Below, piece by piece: positions 52,391 to 61,274 of a stretch of 64,000 nt of DNA. The stretch is from Flavobacterium frigidarium DSM 17623 (GTDB taxonomy: Bacteria; Bacteroidota; Bacteroidia; Flavobacteriales; Flavobacteriaceae). Location of the stretch: positions 98,779-162,778 of the forward strand of contig NZ_KE384393.1 of assembly GCF_000425505.1 (NCBI RefSeq). Reading direction: 5' to 3'. A program made the translations under genes and the position numbers. How positions within the stretch are numbered: the first letter of the stretch is position 1; every line of letters begins with the position of its first letter. The notes under the pieces were generated by a model. The model did not search any database, had not been told where the DNA came from, and saw only the letters and a program-made list of their open reading frames with translations.

Positions 52391-52582
52391 ATGAGTGTCA
52401 TTTATTTATTGATAGGAATTAGTATTTGTGTTGCTATTGGCTTTTTTGTAGCATTTATAATTGCTGTAAAAAGTGGTCAGTACGACGATGATTATACACC
52501 CTCGGTCAGAATGCTGTTTGATGACGAAATCAAAAAAACACCCAAAACAGAAATACAAACAATAAAAGAAAAACAAATTTAA
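52391..52582 (+). CDS. ccoS: cbb3 oxidase assembly protein CcoS
   Basis: A 63-residue protein with one N-terminal membrane helix (SVIYLLIGISICVAIGFFVA) and a soluble tail, with the YDDDYTPSVRMLFDDE pattern of CcoS. CcoS is required to insert heme b and copper into the oxidase. It starts 2 bp before ccoNO, and is preceded by the Fnr-like box and a -7 box, so it heads the oxidase operon. Confidence 0.93.
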   Translation: MSVIYLLIGISICVAIGFFVAFIIAVKSGQYDDDYTPSVRMLFDDEIKKTPKTEIQTIKEKQI

Positions 52583-52584
52583 TT

Positions 52585-54774
52585 ATGGAAATGCAGCAGT
52601 TTTATTATGACAACAAAATTGTAAAGAATTTCATTTACGCCACCATCCTTTTTGGTGTAGTGGGAATGCTTGTAGGACTTACTCTAGCTACAATGTTTCT
52701 TTTCCCAAACATGACTGATGGAATTTCATGGTTGAGTTACGGGAGATTAAGACCTTTACATACTAATGCAGTTATTTTTGCTTTTGTAGGAAATGCTTTT
52801 TTTGCAGGAATGTATTATTCTATGCAACGATTGCTAAAAGCGAGAATGTATAGTGATTTTTTAAGTAAACTCCACTTTTGGGGATGGCAATTAATTATTG
52901 TTGCCGCAGCAATTACTTTACCCTTAGGATATAGTACCTCAAAAGAATATGCAGAGCTTGAATGGCCTATAGATATTGCGATCACTTTTATTTGGGTAGT
53001 GATGGGAATCAATATGATAGGAACTATGATAAAAAGAAGAGAGCGTCATTTATATGTAGCGATCTGGTTTTATCTAGCCACTTTTGTTACGGTTGCCGTT
53101 TTACATATTTTTAATAGTTTAGAAATTCCCGTTTCATTGTTTTCAATGAAAAGTTATTCTGTTTACGCTGGAGTTCAAGATGCCTTAGTGCAATGGTGGT
53201 ATGGTCACAATGCAGTAGCATTTTTCTTGACAACTCCATTCTTAGGGTTGATGTACTACTTTGTGCCTAAAGCAGCAAATCGTCCGGTGTACTCTTATAG
53301 ATTGTCTATTGTGCATTTTTGGTCTTTGATATTTATTTATATCTGGGCTGGACCTCACCACTTATTATATTCTGCTTTACCTAACTGGGCTCAAAATTTA
53401 GGAGTTGCTTTCTCAATAATGTTACTTGCTCCATCTTGGGGAGGTATGATTAATGGACTATTAACCTTACGTGGCGCTTGGGATAAAGTACGTGTAGAAC
53501 CAGTACTTAAGTTCTTTGTTGTAGCGATCACAGGTTATGGTATGGCTACTTTTGAAGGCCCAATGTTATCACTTAAAAACGTAAATGCTATTGCGCATTT
53601 TACGGATTGGATTATTGCTCACGTTCACGTAGGTGCTTTAGCTTGGAATGGATTTATGGCTTTTGGGATGATTTATTGGTTGGTTCCAAGAATGACTAAA
53701 GGAGCTTTATTCTCTACTAAATTAGCCAACTTCCATTTCTGGATAGGAACACTAGGGATCATATTATATACATTGCCAATGTATGTTGCAGGTTTTTTAC
53801 AAGCTTCAATGTGGAAACAATTTAATCCTGACGGAACCTTAACTTACGGTAACTTTCTTGAAACAGTTACGCAAATTATGCCAATGTATTGGATGCGTGC
53901 AATAGGAGGAACTTTATATCTTGCCGGAATGCTTGTCTTGGTTTATAACATTACTAAAACAATAATGGCTAATGAAACAATAGAAGATGAATTAGCAGAA
54001 GCTCCTGAATTACAAAAAATTAGTAGTAGTCGTATCAAAGGAGAAAAGTTTCACCCTTGGTTAGAAAGAAAACCAATCCAATTAACAATTTTAGCTACAA
54101 TCGCTATTTTAATTGGTGGTGTTATCCAAATTGTACCTACCATTATGGTAAAATCAAATATACCTACAATTGCAAGTGTAAAACCATATACGCCCTTAGA
54201 ACTAGAAGGTCGTGATTTATATATTAGAGAAGGTTGTGTAGGCTGTCACTCCCAATCAGTAAGACCGTTTAGATCAGAAGTGGAACGTTATGGACCACAA
54301 TCAAAAGCTGGAGAGTTTGTTTACGATCATCCGTTTCTATGGGGATCTAAACGTACAGGACCAGATTTATTAAGAGTAGGTGGTAAGTATAACGACAACT
54401 GGCACTTTAACCACATGTGGAGTCCACAAAGCACTTCTCCAGGGTCGATCATGCCAGGTTACAAATGGTTGTTTGATAATAAACCGTTAGATATTTCAGA
54501 TATTGAAGGAAAAATGAAAGTGATGCAAACACTTGGAGTTCCTTACAGTGACACTGAAGTAGCAAATGCTAAAAATGCCATTAAAATTCAATCTCAAAAA
54601 ATTGAAGATAATTTACATGCTGATCCTGACTTTGTAAAAAGTTATGAAAACAGCAAGAAAAAAGCAGCTGCAAAAGGAGAAGAATTTGTACCAATGCATC
54701 AAAGAGAAATTGTTGCTTTAATAGCATACATTCAAAGGTTGGGTACTGATATTAAAGTAAAAGATAAAAAGTAG
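52585..54774 (+). CDS. ccoNO: cbb3-type cytochrome c oxidase, fused subunits I and II (CcoNO)
   Basis: A 729-residue fusion, the usual Bacteroidota form. Residues 1-470 are the CcoN core with twelve helices and the heme/copper histidines (HTNAVIF, GHNAVAFFLTT, GPHHLLYSALP, HVHVGALAW). Residues 495-729 are CcoO with a membrane helix and a single heme c site CVGCH (RDLYIREGCVGCHSQSVRPF). The product reduces oxygen to water with high affinity and pumps protons. It is followed by a stem-loop and ccoQ. Confidence 0.97.
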   Translation: MEMQQFYYDNKIVKNFIYATILFGVVGMLVGLTLATMFLFPNMTDGISWLSYGRLRPLHTNAVIFAFVGNAFFAGMYYSMQRLLKARMYSDFLSKLHFWGWQLIIVAAAITLPLGYSTSKEYAELEWPIDIAITFIWVVMGINMIGTMIKRRERHLYVAIWFYLATFVTVAVLHIFNSLEIPVSLFSMKSYSVYAGVQDALVQWWYGHNAVAFFLTTPFLGLMYYFVPKAANRPVYSYRLSIVHFWSLIFIYIWAGPHHLLYSALPNWAQNLGVAFSIMLLAPSWGGMINGLLTLRGAWDKVRVEPVLKFFVVAITGYGMATFEGPMLSLKNVNAIAHFTDWIIAHVHVGALAWNGFMAFGMIYWLVPRMTKGALFSTKLANFHFWIGTLGIILYTLPMYVAGFLQASMWKQFNPDGTLTYGNFLETVTQIMPMYWMRAIGGTLYLAGMLVLVYNITKTIMANETIEDELAEAPELQKISSSRIKGEKFHPWLERKPIQLTILATIAILIGGVIQIVPTIMVKSNIPTIASVKPYTPLELEGRDLYIREGCVGCHSQSVRPFRSEVERYGPQSKAGEFVYDHPFLWGSKRTGPDLLRVGGKYNDNWHFNHMWSPQSTSPGSIMPGYKWLFDNKPLDISDIEGKMKVMQTLGVPYSDTEVANAKNAIKIQSQKIEDNLHADPDFVKSYENSKKKAAAKGEEFVPMHQREIVALIAYIQRLGTDIKVKDKK

Positions 54775-54790
54775 TTTACTAAATGTTCTA

Positions 54791-54838
54791 AGACTCTAGG
54801 GTTGTAAGTCGCTAAGTCTCTACAAAACCTTAGAGTCT
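54791..54838 (+). other. Stem-loop between ccoNO and ccoQ
   Basis: AGACTCTAGGG (54791-54801) pairs with CCTTAGAGTCT (54828-54838), an 11-bp stem with one G-U pair and a 26-base loop. No T run follows, so it is more likely an mRNA stability or processing element than a terminator. The words resemble those in the 27947-28279 gap. Confidence 0.55.
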
Positions 54839-54868
54839 CAGGATCTAAGTAACTTAAAAAATATAAAT

Positions 54869-55039
54869 ATGTTCGAACAAGTAAAACACAACATGGAAAC
54901 TATCGCAGGTGTAGCGATTTACCCCATTATGTCATTATTGATTTTCTTTATCTTTTTCGTAGGATTAGGAATTTGGGTTTTCTCTTATAAAAAAGAAAAG
55001 ATAGAAGAGTTGAGTCAGATGCCATTAAAAGATAAATAA
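54869..55039 (+). CDS. ccoQ: Small cbb3 oxidase subunit CcoQ/FixQ-like
   Basis: A 56-residue protein. One membrane helix (IYPIMSLLIFFIFFVGLGIW) is followed by a basic stretch SYKKEK and an acidic tail. Position between ccoNO and ccoP and size are those of CcoQ (FixQ), which stabilises the oxidase. It is shorter than the 60-residue limit used in simple ORF scans. Confidence 0.88.
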   Translation: MFEQVKHNMETIAGVAIYPIMSLLIFFIFFVGLGIWVFSYKKEKIEELSQMPLKDK

Positions 55040-55063
55040 AAGTATAATTTCAAAATAATTAAA

Positions 55064-55966
55064 ATGAAAAAATTAATCCCAGCATACGTAAGAGTACCCG
55101 CAATTTTCTTTTTCGTGTTTGGCGCAATGGAATACTTCATAGATTCAGGTGAACAGCCGGCATTTATAAGGTATCCTATGGTTTCTTTATTCTTATTTGT
55201 ATTTCTATTTCTTTTAATAGCAATCGAAATAACAATGAAAGCAATTGATAATATTACCTATCAAATGCTTACCGAGGAGCAAAAAGAGCAGTTAGCAGTA
55301 GCAAGCACAGTTAGTTACAAAGAGAGCTTATGGTTCAAAAATTTAATGCAAAAACTAACTAAAACAGAACCTATTGAAAACGAACTTGATATTTTATTAG
55401 ATCATGATTATGATGGTATCAAGGAGTTAGACAATAATTTACCACCATGGTGGGTATATTTATTTTATGCCAGTATCGTTTTTGGAGTAGTGTATTTTGT
55501 GCATTTTGAGTTGATGGGTGGTGACAACCAGGAAATGGAATTGAAGAAAGAATTGGCTCAAGCCAAAATTGATGTAGCTGAATATATGAAGACAGCTCCC
55601 GATTTAATGGATGAAAAAACAGTTACGTTACTAACGGAACCAGGGGATTTAGCTGAAGGAAAAACAATTTTCACCACTAATTGTGCTGTTTGTCATAGAG
55701 CTGATGCAGGGGGGCAAATTGGTCCAAATTTAACTGATGATCATTGGATTTTAGGTGGCGGAATTAAAAATATTTTTCACACCCTTGTTAATGGTGGTCG
55801 TGACGGGAAAGGAATGATTTCTTGGAAAGGAACTCTAAAACCTAAAGAAATGCAAAAAGTAGCAAGTTATATTATTTCTCTTAAAGGAAGTAATCCTGCA
55901 GACCCTAAAGCACCAGATGGTGAAATTTGGGTGGACGAAGCAGCTGAAGCTCCTGCAGCAAAATAA
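55064..55966 (+). CDS. ccoP: cbb3-type cytochrome c oxidase subunit III (CcoP)
   Basis: A 300-residue subunit. Two membrane helices (residues 10-65 region and one near 130-150) precede a periplasmic cytochrome c domain with a single heme c motif, CAVCH near residue 208. Classical proteobacterial CcoP has two such motifs; here only one is seen, as in many Bacteroidota. Its end overlaps an open frame upstream of ccoG, but ccoG itself starts 70 bp later. Confidence 0.94.
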   Translation: MKKLIPAYVRVPAIFFFVFGAMEYFIDSGEQPAFIRYPMVSLFLFVFLFLLIAIEITMKAIDNITYQMLTEEQKEQLAVASTVSYKESLWFKNLMQKLTKTEPIENELDILLDHDYDGIKELDNNLPPWWVYLFYASIVFGVVYFVHFELMGGDNQEMELKKELAQAKIDVAEYMKTAPDLMDEKTVTLLTEPGDLAEGKTIFTTNCAVCHRADAGGQIGPNLTDDHWILGGGIKNIFHTLVNGGRDGKGMISWKGTLKPKEMQKVASYIISLKGSNPADPKAPDGEIWVDEAAEAPAAK

Positions 55967-56036
55967 TTGCACTGATTCACTTCCTTTTGATGTCAAATAT
56001 ACGGTATCAAAAGGTAGAATTAAAATACCTTACAAA

Positions 56037-57455
56037 ATGTCAAAATTACCAAACGAAGCGTTTAGAGATACCATTGGAACCATTGACGAAGAAGGTAAAA
56101 GGAAATTTATTTTTCCTAAGAAACCTTCAGGTAAGTTTTATGATTACCGCACATGGGTTAGTTATTTTTTATTAATCATTTTAGTTGCAAATCCATTTAT
56201 AAAGGTAAATGGAAACCAATTTATGATGTTCAATATATTAGAACGTCGTTTTAATATATTTGGTTTTCCTTTCTGGCCACAAGATTTCTACATTTTTGTA
56301 CTATTTATGATTGTAGGAGTGGTATTTGTCATTTTATTTACGGTAATATTTGGACGTATTTTTTGCGGATGGATTTGTCCGCAGACTATTTTTCTAGAGA
56401 TGGTTTTTAGAAGAATTGAATATTGGATAGAAGGAGATCGTGGTGCCCAAATCAGGTTGTCAAAACAAGAGTGGAATGCCGAAAAAATAAGAAAGAAAGG
56501 GATTAAATGGTCTATTTTTTTAATTATTTCTTTTGGTATTGCCAATGTGTTTCTGGCCTATTTAGTAGGTAGTGATGAATTGATCCAAATGATTGAAGAT
56601 GGACCAGAAACGCACACTAGTACCTTAATCGCACTATCTATTTTTACCGGAGTTTTCTATTTTATATTTGTATGGTTTAGAGAACAAGTATGTATTATAG
56701 CTTGTCCTTACGGAAGATTGCAAGGGGTATTATTAGATAACAAATCGATTAACGTTGCTTACGATTTTGTGCGTGGAGAAAAAGAAACTGGAAGAGCTAA
56801 ATTCAGTAAGCAAGAGGACAGAGCCACAACTGGAAAAGGAGACTGCATTGATTGCAAGCAATGTGTAAATGTTTGTCCTACTGGAATCGATATTCGTAAC
56901 GGTACACAATTAGAATGTGTAAACTGTACCGCTTGTATTGATGAATGCGATGTGATCATGGAAAGCGTAGGCTTACAAAAAGGATTGATTCGCTATGCCT
57001 CTGAAGACGAGATTGAGAAAAAAGAGCCTTTCAAATTCACTGCAAGAATGAAAGGATATTCGGCTATTTTATTAATATTAGTGGGTATTTTAACAGGGTT
57101 ATTGTTTTTACGTACTGAGGTTGAGGCGGTTATTTTAAGATTGCCAGGGCAATTATTTGAACATAAAGGTGATAATATTAGCAATGTCTATACCTACAAA
57201 GTGATTAATAAAACGAATAATGATTTTAAAGACATTCATTTTGAATTAGTAGGAATAAAAGGAACGCTTAAACTTGTGGGTAACCAACATTTAAAAGTAG
57301 TGAAACAAGGAATGAGTAGCGGGACGATGTTTATAGAAATCAACCAATATTTGTTAGAGAGCGACAAAACAAAATTGAGAATTAAGGTTTATGATGGCAA
57401 TAAAAAAATTGAAACAAGTACAACGAGCTTTTTAAGTCCGCGTAGTTTTGATTAA
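56037..57455 (+). CDS. ccoG: Cytochrome c oxidase accessory protein CcoG (4Fe-4S ferredoxin type)
   Basis: A 472-residue membrane protein with about five helices. Cysteine motifs are CGWICPQTIF, IACPYGRLQG, and a bacterial-type 2[4Fe-4S] block CIDCKQCVNVCPTGIDI and CVNCTACIDECD (residues 260-310). CcoG (FixG, RdxA) reduces copper(II) for insertion into the oxidase. This ATG is chosen over an upstream frame that overlaps ccoP, because homologues begin at MSKLPNEAFRDTIGT. Confidence 0.95.
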   Translation: MSKLPNEAFRDTIGTIDEEGKRKFIFPKKPSGKFYDYRTWVSYFLLIILVANPFIKVNGNQFMMFNILERRFNIFGFPFWPQDFYIFVLFMIVGVVFVILFTVIFGRIFCGWICPQTIFLEMVFRRIEYWIEGDRGAQIRLSKQEWNAEKIRKKGIKWSIFLIISFGIANVFLAYLVGSDELIQMIEDGPETHTSTLIALSIFTGVFYFIFVWFREQVCIIACPYGRLQGVLLDNKSINVAYDFVRGEKETGRAKFSKQEDRATTGKGDCIDCKQCVNVCPTGIDIRNGTQLECVNCTACIDECDVIMESVGLQKGLIRYASEDEIEKKEPFKFTARMKGYSAILLILVGILTGLLFLRTEVEAVILRLPGQLFEHKGDNISNVYTYKVINKTNNDFKDIHFELVGIKGTLKLVGNQHLKVVKQGMSSGTMFIEINQYLLESDKTKLRIKVYDGNKKIETSTTSFLSPRSFD

Positions 57456-57500
57456 TTATAAAATGCTATCTCTTAATTTCAATTAAAAAAACCAAATTAA

Positions 57501-58001
57501 ATGGAAGATAATACGAATAAACCTACTGGAATTTCTTCTGGTAAAAAAGGTTTTAAGATTAATTGGGGAGCAGGAATTGTTATAGCCATGGGATTGTTTA
57601 TGGCATTTATATTGTATTTTGTAATTAAAGTACAGATGAATTCTAAATATGACAACGAATTAGTTGTTGAAGAATATTACAAGCACGATGCTAAATTTGG
57701 TGATGAAATGATACGTGTACAAAGTGCACATGATTTAGTTCAAAAACCAATAATTACTAAAACGGAGGATGGGGTTACAATAGCGTTCCCATCAGTTTTT
57801 GCACCAGAGAAAATTAAAGGTAAAGTATCCCTATATAGACCGTCTATGAAAAATTTAGATTTCGAAATTCCTATTTCTTTATCTAAGCCAACTTTGCTCA
57901 TACCTAAATCAAAATTGGTAGGCGGTCGTTGGGATATTAATATGGAATGGCAGTATGAAGGAAAAGCATACTTAACTAAGGAAACTATTTATATTAATTA
58001 G
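57501..58001 (+). CDS. ccoH: FixH/CcoH family protein
   Basis: A 166-residue protein with one membrane helix (WGAGIVIAMGLFMAFILYFV) and a periplasmic beta-sandwich with KMVEEYYKHDAKFGDEMI-type features (here VVEEYYKHDAKFGDEMIRVQ). The FixH family is needed for assembly of the cbb3 oxidase. It lies 45 bp after ccoG. Confidence 0.9.
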   Translation: MEDNTNKPTGISSGKKGFKINWGAGIVIAMGLFMAFILYFVIKVQMNSKYDNELVVEEYYKHDAKFGDEMIRVQSAHDLVQKPIITKTEDGVTIAFPSVFAPEKIKGKVSLYRPSMKNLDFEIPISLSKPTLLIPKSKLVGGRWDINMEWQYEGKAYLTKETIYIN

Positions 58002-58121
58002 CAACTCGTAAATAGTAATTAGTAAGGAGTGATTGGTAATTATTAAAATGTAAGTTTAGTCACTTTTACATTACGTTAGTTTTTTTGTTGACTTTCCGAC
58101 TACCACATATTAGATAAAAAA

Positions 58122-58823
58122 ATGATATACACCGCCTTTATATTTGGATTGATTAGTAGTTTGCATTGTATAGGGATGTGTGGTCCCATTGCGATGATGC
58201 TGCCTGTCGACCGAAATAACATAACCAAAAAAACAATCCAAATCATGACATACCATTTGGGCAGACTAACTGCTTATGGTACTATAGGTTTGGTTTTTGG
58301 TTTAGTAGGAAAGGGCTTTTTCATGGCTGGACTGCAACAGAAGATGTCTATCTTTATTGGTGTAGCAATGATTTTAATAGTACTTGTTCCTGAGAAGTCG
58401 TTTGCAAAATATAATTTTTCGAAACCTGTTTTTCGATTAATATCAAAAATTAAGCAGCATCTAGGAAGTCAGTTTAAAAACAAAAGTTACAAGTCCTTAT
58501 TTACGATTGGTTTACTCAACGGTTTTTTACCGTGCGGAATGGTTTACGTAGCCTTATTTGGTGCAATAGCGATGCAAAGTGCTAGTTTAGGGGTATTGTA
58601 TATGATCTTATTTGGATTAGGAACGGTACCCATGATGACCGCGGTGGTATATGCAAATTCTTTTATTACACTTCGCATTCGTAACAAAATTCAAAAAGCA
58701 ATTCCTTATGTTGCTGTTGTCATTGGTTGTCTTTTCATTTTAAGAGGACTTGGGCTAGGGATTCCTTATGTTTCTCCTTCAAATATGAGCTTGTTTGTTC
58801 AAGCCACTCCAAATTGTCATTAG
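58122..58823 (+). CDS. SafE/CcoI-linked sulfite exporter TauE-like membrane protein
   Basis: A 233-residue membrane protein with six to seven helices. The start is SSLHCIGMCGPIAMMLPV and a repeat-like motif GLLNGFLPCGMVYVALFGAI lies near residue 140; this internal repeat with CxxC-like cysteines and the LPCG motif marks the TauE/SafE branch often linked to cbb3 oxidase (CcoH-like). It may move copper or help oxidase assembly; that is inference from context. It is the last of the cco genes. Confidence 0.85.
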   Translation: MIYTAFIFGLISSLHCIGMCGPIAMMLPVDRNNITKKTIQIMTYHLGRLTAYGTIGLVFGLVGKGFFMAGLQQKMSIFIGVAMILIVLVPEKSFAKYNFSKPVFRLISKIKQHLGSQFKNKSYKSLFTIGLLNGFLPCGMVYVALFGAIAMQSASLGVLYMILFGLGTVPMMTAVVYANSFITLRIRNKIQKAIPYVAVVIGCLFILRGLGLGIPYVSPSNMSLFVQATPNCH

Positions 58824-59128
58824 TTAATAACTATAATTTTATGACTAACTCATAAATACGTCAAGGTTAAATGACACAATTTATGTCAAAAGTTCCTTGA
58901 GCATTAGGAGAGAATTTAAGAAGTGATAGTGAATGATACTCATTAAAAATTATTTGATGAGTATAATGAAATGGAGTATGAAGTGCAACGCATTAACACA
59001 GATACTATGGTGCTTACTGACGGTTATGCGCACAAATTAAAAGCAAAATTATTGTTCTTAAAAGAAGAGATATACGCTGTTTTGACAAAAGAATAATTCG
59101 AGAGGAAAACTTTATTTTACATGTAAAA
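58824..59128. other. Intergenic region with inverted repeat
   Basis: ATACTCAT (58936-58943) and ATGAGTAT (58957-58964) form an inverted repeat with a 13-bp spacer. An ATG at 58971 opens a short frame of about 40-50 codons (MEYEVQRINTDTMVL) that looks broken. No clear gene was seen. Confidence 0.45.
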
Positions 59129-59191
59129 AACCGCGAATTCACAAATTTAAAAAATACTTCAAGTACTAAATAATTTGCGAATTTGTGGTTT
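59128..59191 (-). terminator. Terminator-like stem after hemN
   Basis: A long imperfect inverted repeat (59128-59147 with 59172-59191) with a small TACTT/AAGTA hairpin in its loop, 22 bp past the hemN stop. Confidence 0.6.
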
Positions 59192-59212
59192 AAAATTTAA
59201 GGTGATTTTGTG

Positions 59213-60577
59213 TTAAATTGTCATCGAAAACAAAGCGGTTTCAGGTGCTTTTCTTTTTAGTAAGAGATCAAATGCCATGCAAATATTACGAACATATGGC
59301 TTACCATTTTCGGTAACCTGAATGCTGTCTTTAGTGAGGATTAATAGGCCGTCTCGCTCCATTTCCTGTAGTTGAATTAAAATATCAGGAATCTCCTTGA
59401 AATAGTAATTTTTGTTTTGCCATGAAGTATGAAATTGGCACATTAAGTTCAAAATATGCTGACGTATAATTAGATCTTCATCAGTTAAAAGGTGACCTCT
59501 ATATATTGGAAGTTTGTCCCATTCCAGGAGTTGGTAATAATCTTCTAAGTTTTTCTCATTTTGGGCAAAACTATACCAACTATCGCTTATAGACGAAACT
59601 CCTAAACCAATCATCAACTTAGTTTTTGAGGCGCTATAACCCATAAAATTGCGGTGCAAGGAACCACTTTTAGCCGCTTCATATAAACTGTCGGTCTCAA
59701 GTGCAAAATGATCCATTCCTATTTCGTGGTAACCGTTTTTCAATAGTAGTTCCTTTCCTATCTGGTACAATTGTCTTTTCTCATTGTCTTTTGGAATATC
59801 TTCGTCTTTAAAACCGCGCTGTCCATTTCCTTTTATCCAGGGTACATGTGCATAGCTGTAAAATGCCAAACGATCTGGTTGCAATGATTTTGTTTTTTCG
59901 ATAGTATCAATGATATCTTTACTACTTTGAAAAGGAAGACCGAATATCAGGTCGTGACTAATTGAAGTATATCCTATTTCTTTTGCCCAAAAACTTACTT
60001 TTGCTACATTGTGAAAAGGTTGTTCGCGATGAATTGCTTTTTGAACTACTGGTGAATAGTCTTGAACACCAAAACTAACTCTTCTGAAGCCGAGTTCATA
60101 TAGTTTTTGCAGATGCTTGTAGGTCGTGTTGTTAGGATGTCCCTCAAAACTGAATTCATGATCAGGCGCTATTGTTGCATAGGAGAAAATTCCGTTAATT
60201 AAATCCTCTAAATTTTTATTCGAAAAAAAGGTAGGCGTTCCTCCTCCTAAATGAATTTCTTTGATCATTGGCTTCTCGGGAAGCATTTTACAATATAAAG
60301 ACCATTCTTTCAAAACTGCTTCAATGTATGGATTTTCTACTTCGTGATTTTTGGTAATTCTTTTATTACAACCACAAAAAGTACACATGCTTTCGCAAAA
60401 GGGGAGGTGAATATACAAACTTATGCCATCTGTGCTACTACTTTCTCTGAAAGATCTTTGCAAAGTGTCAATCCAATTTTGATACTCAAATTCTGTCTCA
60501 TTCCAGTAGGGAACTGTAGGGTAGCTTGTATATCGTGGTCCGGGAACATTGTATTTTTGAATTAATGCATTTTTCAT
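59213..60577 (-). CDS. hemN: Oxygen-independent coproporphyrinogen III dehydrogenase
   Basis: A 454-residue radical SAM enzyme that decarboxylates coproporphyrinogen III in heme synthesis without oxygen. The 4Fe-4S cluster motif CxxxCxxC is FCESMCTFC, residues 61-68 counted from the ATG at 60577, next to the HLPFC block; GGGTPTF binds SAM. The upstream in-frame TTG (60586) is ten bases from the predicted transcription start, so ATG 60577 is taken. An Fnr-like box upstream (60631-60644) shares its sequence and spacing with the cco operon site. Confidence 0.94.
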   Translation of the reverse strand: MKNALIQKYNVPGPRYTSYPTVPYWNETEFEYQNWIDTLQRSFRESSSTDGISLYIHLPFCESMCTFCGCNKRITKNHEVENPYIEAVLKEWSLYCKMLPEKPMIKEIHLGGGTPTFFSNKNLEDLINGIFSYATIAPDHEFSFEGHPNNTTYKHLQKLYELGFRRVSFGVQDYSPVVQKAIHREQPFHNVAKVSFWAKEIGYTSISHDLIFGLPFQSSKDIIDTIEKTKSLQPDRLAFYSYAHVPWIKGNGQRGFKDEDIPKDNEKRQLYQIGKELLLKNGYHEIGMDHFALETDSLYEAAKSGSLHRNFMGYSASKTKLMIGLGVSSISDSWYSFAQNEKNLEDYYQLLEWDKLPIYRGHLLTDEDLIIRQHILNLMCQFHTSWQNKNYYFKEIPDILIQLQEMERDGLLILTKDSIQVTENGKPYVRNICMAFDLLLKRKAPETALFSMTI

Positions 60578-60600
60578 GTCTAGCAATTTTATCTTGACTT

Positions 60601-60608
60601 CAAAAATA
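60601..60608 (-). promoter_or_regulatory. -7 promoter box of hemN
   Basis: On the minus strand this reads TATTTTTG (TAnnTTTG). Transcription would start near 60596, 19 bases before ATG 60577. Confidence 0.65.
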
Positions 60609-60630
60609 CTGTTAAGCCTTATTATTTAAA

Positions 60631-60644
60631 ATGATAAATATCAT
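60631..60644. promoter_or_regulatory. Fnr-like operator of hemN
   Basis: ATGATAAATATCAT is identical to the core of the cco operon site. Its centre (60637.5) lies 29.5 bp from the first base of the hemN -7 box, the same spacing as at ccoS. Confidence 0.75.
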
Positions 60645-60674
60645 CCGTAGAGAGATTTAGTTTTTGTCAAAAAA

Positions 60675-60698
60675 AAAGAGGCTTAAAAAAGCCTCTTT
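60675..60698 (-). terminator. Rho-independent terminator after gene at 60715
   Basis: AAAGAGGCTT (60675-60684) pairs with AAGCCTCTTT (60689-60698); the minus strand then runs into a long T tract. It keeps the upstream gene from reading into hemN. Confidence 0.88.
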
Positions 60699-60714
60699 AG
60701 AATAAATATTGCTG

Positions 60715-61182
60715 CTATTCTGCAATGCACTTGTCAATAAGCGTTTTCCATTTTATTGCTAATTGATGCTCTTCATATAATCGTATTTGATTTATTTGAT
60801 CGTTCTCAATGGTATAAATCGTAACGATGTCTGTAGTAGCAGAACCTTTATATTGAAATTCAAAATCAATTCTCACGACGGTTTCTCTTGGTTTTTTTGT
60901 GGTAAGTACCAAGTTGCATGAGCTAACAGCGGTAAGATCGATAAAAGCGCTATGCTCTTCATTATTATTAAAGTCCATGAATAGAAATGCTTTCTTTTTT
61001 TCGTCCAAGCTCATTACTTTATTATTAAGTATTTCGCTTAAATCAAAATTATAATTATTGTAAGTTTCTTTTATAGCCTTAATTTTCTTTTTGCTAGTAA
61101 TACTAGATCGAAAAACAAAGAGTAGTGGGGTTGCAATAAGTAATGTAATTGCAAGACCTATAATTGTTACGGATGTATCCAT
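60715..61182 (-). CDS. Membrane-anchored protein of unknown function
   Basis: A 155-residue protein with one N-terminal helix (VTIIGLAITLLIATPLLFVF), then a basic stretch and a beta-rich soluble part without recognised motifs. The conserved look of LSEILNNKVMSLDEKKKAFL and ENDQINQIRLYEEHQLAIKW suggests a small ligand-binding or PH-like fold, but this is a guess. It is a single gene between hemN and a small secreted protein, each with own terminator signals. Confidence 0.6.
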   Translation of the reverse strand: MDTSVTIIGLAITLLIATPLLFVFRSSITSKKKIKAIKETYNNYNFDLSEILNNKVMSLDEKKKAFLFMDFNNNEEHSAFIDLTAVSSCNLVLTTKKPRETVVRIDFEFQYKGSATTDIVTIYTIENDQINQIRLYEEHQLAIKWKTLIDKCIAE

Positions 61183-61274
61183 TTTATTTTAAATTAATTT
61201 ATTCAACAAGACCAGCTTAATGCATCTGATTAAGCTGTAGATAATATTTTTGTACGTTTATAAACTAATTTAGA

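Noticed and set aside
55917..56036. Upstream extension of ccoG
   Set aside because: It overlaps ccoP in another frame and lacks similarity to the family start, which is at 56037.
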